DNA from: JBGOUJ01 sp041477005
Lineage (GTDB): Bacteria; Acidobacteriota; Terriglobia; Bryobacterales; JACQDG01
DNA: 5,946 nucleotides
NCBI GenBank assembly: GCA_041477005.1
Contig: JBGOUJ010000491.1
Location: 1-5,946 of the forward strand
Direction: 5' to 3'
Of the stretch, positions 1-5,418 are shown one piece after another (position 1 is the stretch's first letter; every line of letters starts with the position of its first letter). The notes beneath the pieces were generated by a model. That model was not told where the DNA came from. It did not search any database and was given only the letters and a program-made list of their open reading frames with translations. Position numbers and translations under genes: made by a program.

Positions 1-1
1 C

Positions 2-46
2 GATGGGTTTGCGCTGTTTCCGGAGGAGTTGGGGCGGGCGGATTAG
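2..46 (+). CDS. Possible C-terminal end of an upstream gene (partial)
   Basis: Reading from base 2, the frame gives DGFALFPEELGRAD and then a TAG stop at 44-46. The composition looks like an ordinary soluble protein tail, and the 210 bases after it contain no convincing gene, which fits a gene that ends here. Only 14 codons are visible, so no family can be named. Another plus-strand frame is also open across this stretch as far as base 300, but its translation is low-complexity and arginine/proline-rich, and I judge it non-coding. Confidence is low. Confidence 0.3.
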   Translation, partial: DGFALFPEELGRAD

Positions 47-256
47 CTCCAGCTACTCCGCGACGGAACTCGGCGGCGGAAACCCGATTCCCTGATTTGC
101 CTGAGGAGCTGGTACTCAGCCACGCGCGCGCCGATTCCGCCGTCCGCCCGTCCAAAGGAGACCCGGAAAGCATCGGGATCCCGCATGGGACAGGCACAGC
201 CGCGAACATGCCGAGGCGGGAACGGTGTGAGTGCGGGGCTGGCGCCGACTTCGCTA
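47..256. other. Intergenic region, no gene seen
   Basis: This stretch lies between the possible upstream gene end and the 3' end of the minus-strand PEP-utilising enzyme. It has only short, weak inverted repeats, for example CTGAG at 101-105 with CTCAG at 115-119, and neither arm is followed by a T-run. I see no RNA gene, no strong promoter and no terminator. Confidence 0.5.
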
Positions 257-1459
257 TCACTCCACCATCTTCACCACGCCAGCATCGCCATCCACTGTGA
301 TGCGCTGCCCGCTCCGGATACGCTCAGTCGCCACGCCTGTACCCAGCACCGCCGGGATGTGATACTCGCGCGCGACGATGGAACTGTGACTGAGCGGGCC
401 GCCGACGTCGGTGACGACGCCCGCCGCCAGCACGAACAGCGGGGTCCAGGCGGGCGTCGTGATTTTGGCGACCAGGATGTCGCCCTGCCGCATCTGGTCG
501 AACTCGCCAGGGCCGTGAATGACGCGTGCGACGCCCGTCACGCGGCCCGGACTCGCGCCAATCCCTTGAATGGTGTCGCCCGCCGCCTGGCCGGTGCGCG
601 CGGGCATCATGTTGCTGAAATCAATTCCCAGGAAGCGCGTGCCGCCTTTGATGGGCAACGTCACGGGCGGCGTCACGGCGCGTTCTCGCTCCCACGTCGC
701 GCGCCGCTCCGCCACCACGCGATGGTAATCGGGAGCGGATTGGTTCGCATCCAGCGCGCGCGCCGCCCCTTCCGCTTCGTCCAGCTTCAACCAGAACACG
801 TCGTCGCGCTCCGCGATGCTGCCCGCCGCCACCAGCCGCCGCCCAACCTCGCGTAAGATGCGGCGCAGGAGCGGCCAGCCCAGACCCACATCCGCGAGCG
901 CGTCTTCGCGCAGCGGCGCGTAGCGCTGCGCCCATTTCACCAGCCGCCGGAACAACCGCAAGCGCAGCCGCTTCAGGCGCGAAAGCAGGGAATGGGTGGC
1001 CTGCTCCCGCGCCGCCGCCGCCGTTGACTGCCGCTCATACGGGCTGCGCGCCTGCCCGGTGAGGAAGTATTTGAGCGTTTCAACCAGGGGCGCTGGCTCA
1101 TCCGCCGACAGGCCCTTGGCGAAGTCCAGATCATAGACTGCGTGGCCGAAGTGATCGAGATGTTCCGCGAACCGGCGGCAGAACTCGCGCCAACCGTCCA
1201 AGTCGGCGATGGGCGCCGGCGCCGCGGCGGACAGATACGCGGCGGCGATGTCGGCGCCGGCGGCGCGCGTCAGATAGCCGGCGAGCCCGGATTGCGCGCG
1301 CGCCCACGCGGCCAGGTCATACAGCGACTTCTCCGCCTGAATCGGAGCGCTGTCGAAGCCCAGCAGGAACGTCAGCGCCGGCGGGTCGCCGCTGCGTTTG
1401 GCGAGACGTTTGTAAGCCCTCGACGAAAAACGTGTCGGGCGTCGCCAGTCCGCCCACAA
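257..1459 (-). CDS. PEP-utilising enzyme, C-terminal half only (N-terminally truncated, probable pseudogene)
   Basis: The protein resembles the central and C-terminal parts of pyruvate,water dikinase / rifampicin-phosphotransferase-like enzymes. These move a phosphate from ATP through a swivelling phospho-histidine domain to a small substrate. Residues 18-60 (LAKRSGDPPALTFLLGFDS, then SLYDLA) and 100-130 (HFGHAVYDLDFAKG) match the central helical region. Residues 214-226 (SIAERDDVFWLK) are typical of the linker before the last domain. Residues 300-400 form the PEP-mobile domain: GASPGRVTGVARV at 301-313 and GGPLSHSSIVARE at 353-365, with His358 as the phospho-acceptor. Full-length relatives are roughly 850-900 residues, so the ATP-grasp half that makes the phospho-histidine is missing and the protein cannot be a complete enzyme. 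The only far-upstream start is a TTG at 1457-1459 inside non-homologous sequence, and the frame closes at a TAG (1526-1528). The 400-codon frame itself is clean, so the truncation may be recent or a fragment may still be made. The substrate cannot be inferred. Confidence 0.75.
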   Translation of the reverse strand: MWADWRRPTRFSSRAYKRLAKRSGDPPALTFLLGFDSAPIQAEKSLYDLAAWARAQSGLAGYLTRAAGADIAAAYLSAAAPAPIADLDGWREFCRRFAEHLDHFGHAVYDLDFAKGLSADEPAPLVETLKYFLTGQARSPYERQSTAAAAREQATHSLLSRLKRLRLRLFRRLVKWAQRYAPLREDALADVGLGWPLLRRILREVGRRLVAAGSIAERDDVFWLKLDEAEGAARALDANQSAPDYHRVVAERRATWERERAVTPPVTLPIKGGTRFLGIDFSNMMPARTGQAAGDTIQGIGASPGRVTGVARVIHGPGEFDQMRQGDILVAKITTPAWTPLFVLAAGVVTDVGGPLSHSSIVAREYHIPAVLGTGVATERIRSGQRITVDGDAGVVKMVE

Positions 1460-1472
1460 TGGCTTCGCCCAA
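1413..1472 (-). pseudogene. Out-of-frame remnant of the missing ATP-grasp (PPDK N-terminal) domain
   Basis: In a minus-strand frame different from that of the 400-codon C-terminal part, these bases read LGEAIVGGLATPDTFFVEG. This closely resembles the conserved GLGEAVVxGxVTPD segment of the PPDK/PEP-synthase ATP-grasp domain. In intact relatives that motif lies some 200 residues before the LLGFDS-type central segment. Here they are separated by fewer than 30 codons and are in different frames. This is best explained by an internal deletion with loss of frame, and by a second break just upstream, since homology stops at about 1472. Confidence 0.65.
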
Positions 1473-1476
1473 AGGG

Positions 1477-1496
1477 CAGCGGGAGACAGCGGGAGT
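1477..1496. repeat. 10-bp tandem duplication at the pseudogene breakpoint
   Basis: CAGCGGGAGA (1477-1486) is followed directly by CAGCGGGAGT (1487-1496), nine of ten bases identical. It begins five bases after the last recognisable codon of the ATP-grasp remnant and just before the pyrimidine-rich promoter region. It may be a scar of the rearrangement that cut off the enzyme gene. Confidence 0.6.
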
Positions 1497-1503
1497 CGAG
1501 GTA

Positions 1504-1532
1504 TTGCTCCTCTTCTTCTTGTGCTCTATACT
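1504..1532 (+). promoter_or_regulatory. Candidate sigma-70-type promoter for the three-gene operon
   Basis: TTGCTC (1504-1509) and TATACT (1527-1532) are separated by exactly 17 bp. The -10 element matches the TATAAT consensus at five of six positions; the -35 matches TTGACA at only three of six. Transcription would start near 1539 and give a leader of about 29 nt before the ATG at 1568. The site lies in a pyrimidine-rich tract (about 1504-1551) that stands out from the GC-rich surroundings. No operator is visible. Confidence 0.5.
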
Positions 1533-1567
1533 TGTCTCCTCCTTTCCTTTTGAGGCTGGGTGCGCCG

Positions 1568-2344
1568 ATGTCGCCAGTGAGAAGGACCACGTGCAGCGTC
1601 ATTTTTCTGCTCGGTTCGGCAGTGATCGGCTATGCCCAGCAGAACCCTTGCGATAAGCATCTGGTTCAATCGGCGTCCGATCCAAATGGTTACCGGTTAA
1701 GAGGCGACCGCTGCGAAGGCTCCTATCTGAAAGATGTGGCCGGAACCTCGGGCCTGTCGGTAGTCTCGTTTTCCGAACTGTTCGAAGACTTTGATGCGCG
1801 ATCCGGCCAGCCCCTGCACGTGAGCTGGCGCGCGCCATCGAACTCCGCCGTACACCTTATGGCAATGGGACTGCGCCCGAGGCTGTGGTACCAGATGGAC
1901 ATGGTTCGGACCGGCGGTGCGGCGCCGTACGACTGGTCCACGGGGGTTCTCTCGGCGCTCAATGTGGCGAAGAAAGACCTGGGCGTCGTGGCGTGGACGG
2001 CGCAGAAAATCGGCGGTGAGACGCGCGACCTCTACCTGCCGCTGCGCCTCACGCAGCAGCAGAATCCCGGCCCGTCGGCGACCTATCAGCTCGTTGTCTG
2101 GTCCGGAACCGAGCTGGCAGAGCTGGTCCGGACCCTGACGCCGGTCGGCTCGGACGGCAGGCCGGGAACGCCGCTGATCCGCGAGAAACCTCTCCACTAC
2201 GGATACTATCCCGCTGAACGGGGCATCCCGATTTCGATTTCGAATTTGCCGGCCTCTGGTCTCTACAAGATCGACCTCGGGGCCACGTTGCGGGGTGGCG
2301 GCTCTTCCAGCCTGCAGATCTGGTTTTACCATCGGCCCAGCTAG
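1568..2344 (+). CDS. Secreted protein of unknown function, first gene of the envelope operon
   Basis: A 258-residue protein that I do not recognise. Residues 1-23 form a Sec signal peptide: a basic start (SPVRRT), a hydrophobic core (SVIFLLGSAVIG) and a likely cleavage after Tyr22-Ala23, leaving a mature start of QQNPC. The mature protein has two cysteines, Cys28 and Cys49 (GDRCEGSY), which could form a disulphide near its N-terminus. The rest looks like beta-rich folding, with strands such as LHVSWRAP, RDLYLPLRLT, TYQLVVWSG and LQIWFYH, and a GYYPAERGIPISI segment at 212-224. There is no catalytic motif and no lipobox, so it should be a soluble periplasmic or exported protein. I chose ATG 1568 because the signal peptide begins there and GAGG lies at 1552-1555; the same frame is open far upstream but there it only shadows the minus-strand gene. 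It ends 9 nt before the next gene. A role as partner of the downstream membrane protein or protease is inference. Confidence 0.85.
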   Translation: MSPVRRTTCSVIFLLGSAVIGYAQQNPCDKHLVQSASDPNGYRLRGDRCEGSYLKDVAGTSGLSVVSFSELFEDFDARSGQPLHVSWRAPSNSAVHLMAMGLRPRLWYQMDMVRTGGAAPYDWSTGVLSALNVAKKDLGVVAWTAQKIGGETRDLYLPLRLTQQQNPGPSATYQLVVWSGTELAELVRTLTPVGSDGRPGTPLIREKPLHYGYYPAERGIPISISNLPASGLYKIDLGATLRGGGSSSLQIWFYHRPS

Positions 2345-2349
2345 GGTGA
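2343..2349 (+). promoter_or_regulatory. Ribosome binding site of the membrane-protein gene, overlapping the previous stop
   Basis: AGGGTGA begins inside the TAG stop of the first gene (2342-2344) and lies 4 nt before ATG 2354. The AGGG part is well enough placed to serve as the Shine-Dalgarno sequence, and its overlap with the stop suggests translational coupling. Confidence 0.5.
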
Positions 2350-2367
2350 TCGCATGGGTGATCGCAA
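2344..2367. repeat. 12-bp tandem repeat spanning the start codon of the membrane-protein gene
   Basis: GGGTGATCGCAT (2344-2355) is followed directly by GGGTGATCGCAA (2356-2367). Eleven of twelve bases are identical. The first copy carries the ribosome-binding bases and the first two bases of the ATG; the second encodes residues 2-5. It looks like a small local duplication. Confidence 0.7.
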
Positions 2368-3505
2368 GCAGCCAGCCGGCGGGGACGTAACAGGCGCGGA
2401 AGCGGTCCGCCAGTTACTGGAGCGCGGAGCGAGAGCCGCCAGCGATGAGGTGACGCGCCCCGGGGGCCAACTTTCCAGCGATCAGGTCGGGGAGCTGGAC
2501 CGTCTGGCGAAACTTCTCCAATTCTGCCGCACCGCCGAGCCCCAACTGCCGCGCCGGCGATGGCCCGTAGTGGTGGCTCTGACCGCGACTCTGCTGATCG
2601 CCAGTTTTCTGTTCTTTACGCATATGCCGAGCACGGAAATCGAAGTCGATCTGCGCGTCAGCGAGGTGGGCTTCCGGCTTCGCACCGCCGAAATCCTATC
2701 GGATTCGTTCCCTTTGACGGCTTTGGGCGCTTCGGGCATGCGAGAAGTGGAATTTCCGCCGGCCGCCGCGGGCGCGCACAATCTCAATGATTCTCCCGTG
2801 CGGCTGGCGGTGGCGTCCAAGGGGAAACGCTCGGGAACTTTGAACCTGGCGACGCTGGTGCTGCCGGAAGAGACGCACGTTTCCCTGCGCAAGACGCCGG
2901 TGGCGCGCCAGTTCCGCCTGTCGCTGCAAATGCGCCCCGGCCAGATGCAGGCGAACGTGTACGGACCTATAGAAATAGGGGCGCCGGGCGCGCCACCCGG
3001 GCTGGCCGATTTCACGGCGCCAGCCGGCGTCTTGTTGCGCACCGGCCCGGACGACGTCGATCTGGATCTGGAATTCGGCGATGTGAAAGGGGGCGAGATG
3101 GCGCCGCAGCTCCTGGTCCGGGACATTTCCTTTTTCAGCGTCAGCCAGGTTCGGGATGTGGATCAACGCGTGGTTCGGCCCGTGTCGACGGTTCTGGGCG
3201 GCAGCATGTACTTCGAATCGCTCGACGGATTGGAGCGGAAGCTGCGGGCGGGCGAAGGACTCCGGTTCGAATCTTCGCAAGGCGAGATCCGCACCCTGCG
3301 GATGGGAAACGACGCCATCGAGGTCGCGTTTCACGGCTACGTGCAGGGCATGGCAACCGGTTTCGACGAGAGCCGGCGGAGCCTCATGCCCACACGGCTG
3401 GACTGGCTGAAGGCGCGCCACGGCGTGTCGCTGCTTTGGGGAACTGCGTTTTACGCATTTTCTCTGTTAGCCGGCGCTTTGCGTTGGTGGGGAGTGCATG
3501 GATGA
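2354..3505 (+). CDS. Membrane protein with large extracytoplasmic domain, second gene of the envelope operon
   Basis: A 383-residue protein that I do not recognise. Residues 1-70 are charged, partly helical (GAEAVRQLLERGARAASDE) and end in PRRR, so they are probably cytoplasmic. Residues 71-89 (VVVALTATLLIASFLFF) are a clear membrane segment. Residues 90-356 form a large soluble domain, rich in predicted beta strands and free of cysteines, with DVDLDLEFGDV at 234-244 and a final portion (LGGSMYFESL at 281-290, AFHGYVQGMATG at 325-336). Residues 358-376 (VSLLWGTAFYAFSLLAGAL) are a second membrane segment close to the C-terminus. With positive-inside topology at the first segment, the central domain is outside the cytoplasm and both ends are inside; Lys/Arg before the second segment makes its orientation less certain. 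The gene starts 9 nt after the previous stop, and its own TGA overlaps the ATG of the protease gene. It could anchor or sense for the two secreted neighbours; this is inference from context. I see no enzymatic motif. Confidence 0.82.
   Translation: MGDRKQPAGGDVTGAEAVRQLLERGARAASDEVTRPGGQLSSDQVGELDRLAKLLQFCRTAEPQLPRRRWPVVVALTATLLIASFLFFTHMPSTEIEVDLRVSEVGFRLRTAEILSDSFPLTALGASGMREVEFPPAAAGAHNLNDSPVRLAVASKGKRSGTLNLATLVLPEETHVSLRKTPVARQFRLSLQMRPGQMQANVYGPIEIGAPGAPPGLADFTAPAGVLLRTGPDDVDLDLEFGDVKGGEMAPQLLVRDISFFSVSQVRDVDQRVVRPVSTVLGGSMYFESLDGLERKLRAGEGLRFESSQGEIRTLRMGNDAIEVAFHGYVQGMATGFDESRRSLMPTRLDWLKARHGVSLLWGTAFYAFSLLAGALRWWGVHG
3489..3494 (+). promoter_or_regulatory. Strong ribosome binding site that sets the protease start
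   Basis: GGGGAG lies 7 nt before ATG 3502, inside the last codons of the membrane-protein gene. The ATG overlaps the upstream TGA in the arrangement ATGA (3502-3505). This favours ATG 3502 over the farther in-frame ATG at 3436, which would put 22 extra residues, including a cysteine, in front of a complete signal peptide. Confidence 0.7.
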
Positions 3506-5418
3506 CGCATCGCGCCTGGAGCCTCTCGCTGGTCATTATTCCGATCCTGGCCGCTGGGGGTGGCTTGCGCGCGCAATCGGCGGCCGCCGATCCCGAAGAG
3601 CGGGTCAAGCGATTGGTCGTGTTGATCCGCGACAAGATCGGCGGCGACGAGGCAGTAGGAGCGGGGATTCTATTCGGGACCGGCTCCGACCGCGTCTATA
3701 TCGCGACCGCGAATCACGTTGTCCGGCGTGGGCCCGAGGAAGCGCGCGAAATTAAAGTGCAGTTCAAGTGGCTTCCGGGGGAGGAATTCGAAGGCAGCCT
3801 TTTGAGAAATTACGACCCGGGACTCGATCTGGCGGTACTGAGCGTGGCCGGCCTGAGCCGCCTCGCCATCAGCGCTGGAGTCATTCCCTTCCAGTTGCTG
3901 GGAGATGCAGCGGCGGTCAGGCGGGGCGATGAGGTTTACTCCTTAGGACACCCCCATGGCCAGCCCTGGGTATTGCGCGTGACGCCGGACAGAGTCGCTC
4001 AGGCCTCGGCGGAGTCCGTCGTGTTTGAAGGCACACCGTATCCGGGCCATTCCGGGGGCGCGCTCCTGAACCAGAAGCGCGAGGTGATTGGGTTGATTCG
4101 CAAGGATACGCCGCCGAACGGCGAAGCGCTCAACATCGCGCGCGCGCTCGAGAAACTGGGCGAGTGGGGGTATCCGGTGCGATTGGCGAGACGGGCGGAA
4201 AAGGCAGGGGTGCCGGCGGCGGCGCGGCCGGAGGGCGGGCAGGCTTCGAGATCAACCGCGCCTGCGCCGGTAACGACGGCGGATAAACCGCAGGTCGAGG
4301 TCGCGGAGATCCCGCCGAAATCAAGCCCGAGCGCCCGCGCAGCGGAGCCTAAGGCGTCCGGCGCCGAGGTCGTGAGCGGTGGTTTTCGCAGCCTCGCCTT
4401 GGGGTTTCGGCACACCTGCGGTGTGCAGGAAACCGGTGATGCCAACAGCTTCGGCGCGGCAATCTGCTGGGGTGAAAGTGCCCAGGGCCAGTTGGGCGCC
4501 GGTCTGAGCGAATTGCGTTTCAGGAATCTGAGCGCCGGAACCGGGTTCACCTGCGGGGTGGCGGGGACATTGGAAGCCTATTGCTGGGGAGACGGTTCCA
4601 AAGGCCAGTTAGGCGACGGCGTTGCAGCGCATCCGGGTGCCCCCGTCCAGATTGCGGGGAAATGGATGACTCTCAGCGCCGGCAGTATGGAGGTGTGCGG
4701 ACTGCAAGGCGACCGGACGGCCTACTGCTGGGGCTCGTTACCAACCCCCGGCGCGGAAGGCCGCGCGGCGAAGTTCGAGCGCCTAGCTGGGCCCCCGGCG
4801 GCCGTTCCCGGCTCCTTGGCCTTCAACCAGATGGCCGTTGGCGCGACGCACGCCTGTGGGCTCACCAAGGACAGAGAGGTTTATTGCTGGGGCTTCAATG
4901 CACTAGGGCAACTGGGCAACAACTCGCAGGCGCACTCGTCCCGGCCGGAACCCGTCGCGGGCGGGAAGAAGTTCCTGAATATGAGTGTCGGCGGAAGGCA
5001 TTCTTGCGGCGTCTCGCTGGAACGAGCGGCGTACTGCTGGGGCTACAATGGGGCCGGCGAGGTCGGGGACGGAACGAACGTGAACCGCAATGTGCCGGTG
5101 GCCGTGGCCGGCGGGCTCACGTTTGCCACGGTGCAAGCAGGCGCCTCCCATAGCTGCGGAATTGCAGCCGGTGGAGCGGCGTATTGCTGGGGATCGAACC
5201 GTGTGGGGCAACTTGGAAATGGTTCTAAGGCGGATAGCGCGTCTCCCGTTCCCGTTTCGGGCCAACTGCGGTTTCGATTAATTTACGCCGGCGGAACGCA
5301 TTCCTGTGGGATCACCGTCTCGGGCGAGGCCTACTGCTGGGGCGCCAACAACTTCGGCCAGCTTGGAGACGCCACAACCACTAGCAGCGCCGTTCCCGTG
5401 CGCGTCACACAGCGATAG
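3502..5418 (+). CDS. Secreted trypsin-like serine protease fused to a seven-blade RCC1-type propeller
   Basis: A 638-residue exported protein. Residues 1-24 are a Sec signal peptide (hydrophobic SLSLVIIPILAAGGG, cleavage probably after GLRA). Residues 30-228 are a trypsin-like/HtrA-type protease domain with a complete triad: His72 in IATANHVV, Asp109 in DPGLDLAVLS and Ser184 in PGHSGGALLN. RRGDEVYSLGHPHG (140-153) is the usual strand-turn before the active-site region. There is no PDZ domain. Residues 230-291 are a Pro/Ala-rich, probably disordered linker. Residues 297-638 hold seven RCC1-like repeats of the form AGxxHSCG...YCWGxNxxGQLGDG, enough for a closed propeller. All 14 cysteines of the mature protein are in the propeller, one pair per blade. 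Blade 3 lacks the GQLG part and blade 1 has a six-residue insertion between its cysteines. The family's chemistry is peptide-bond cleavage in the periplasm or outside the cell; the propeller probably binds substrate, ligand or the partner proteins. The gene is translationally coupled to the membrane-protein gene (4-nt overlap). Substrate unknown. Confidence 0.9.
   Translation: MTHRAWSLSLVIIPILAAGGGLRAQSAAADPEERVKRLVVLIRDKIGGDEAVGAGILFGTGSDRVYIATANHVVRRGPEEAREIKVQFKWLPGEEFEGSLLRNYDPGLDLAVLSVAGLSRLAISAGVIPFQLLGDAAAVRRGDEVYSLGHPHGQPWVLRVTPDRVAQASAESVVFEGTPYPGHSGGALLNQKREVIGLIRKDTPPNGEALNIARALEKLGEWGYPVRLARRAEKAGVPAAARPEGGQASRSTAPAPVTTADKPQVEVAEIPPKSSPSARAAEPKASGAEVVSGGFRSLALGFRHTCGVQETGDANSFGAAICWGESAQGQLGAGLSELRFRNLSAGTGFTCGVAGTLEAYCWGDGSKGQLGDGVAAHPGAPVQIAGKWMTLSAGSMEVCGLQGDRTAYCWGSLPTPGAEGRAAKFERLAGPPAAVPGSLAFNQMAVGATHACGLTKDREVYCWGFNALGQLGNNSQAHSSRPEPVAGGKKFLNMSVGGRHSCGVSLERAAYCWGYNGAGEVGDGTNVNRNVPVAVAGGLTFATVQAGASHSCGIAAGGAAYCWGSNRVGQLGNGSKADSASPVPVSGQLRFRLIYAGGTHSCGITVSGEAYCWGANNFGQLGDATTTSSAVPVRVTQR
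4390..5415 (+). repeat. Seven RCC1-type coding repeats (propeller blades)
   Basis: Blades begin near protein residues 297, 342, 390, 443, 493, 543 and 593. The Cys pairs are 306/322, 351/361, 399/409, 452/462, 502/512, 552/562 and 602/612. Six of seven pairs are spaced exactly ten residues apart, and blades 4-7 repeat with an exact 50-residue (150-bp) period. The TA(C/T)TGCTGGGG-type core recurs in the DNA at each YCWG. Blade 3 is the most degenerate. The regular spacing of the last four blades suggests later duplication within the gene; the first three have drifted more. Confidence 0.88.

Noticed and set aside
97..300. Plus-strand 67-codon frame near the left edge
   Set aside because: It is low-complexity, rich in Pro/Arg/Ala, has no ribosome binding site and overlaps the enzyme's 3' end. 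I see no evidence that it is coding.
185..856. Plus-strand 223-codon frame opposite the PEP-utilising enzyme
   Set aside because: The translation is His/Arg/Ala-rich with no motif, while the minus strand over the same bases gives clear family motifs. It is an antisense shadow.
1142..1567. Upstream extension of the first operon gene to ATG 1142
   Set aside because: The added 142 residues only mirror the minus-strand enzyme. A complete signal peptide starts at ATG 1568, with a promoter-like site between the two starts.
1372..1602. Minus-strand 76-codon frame with a run of glutamates
   Set aside because: The glutamate run is the antisense of the pyrimidine-rich promoter tract. The frame crosses the pseudogene junction but carries none of its motifs.
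2696..3421. Minus-strand 241-codon frame opposite the membrane-protein gene
   Set aside because: It is His/Arg/Gln-rich with no recognisable domain, overlaps a gene with clear membrane segments and tight operon spacing, and has no independent support.
3436..3501. Earlier start for the protease gene (ATG 3436)
   Set aside because: It would overlap the membrane-protein gene by 70 bases and put 22 residues before a full signal peptide. ATG 3502 has GGGGAG at ideal spacing and the ATGA stop-start overlap.
4390..5415. Regularly spaced DNA repeats resembling an array
   Set aside because: The period follows codons and the conserved residues of RCC1 blades. The repeats are divergent coding sequence, not a CRISPR array.
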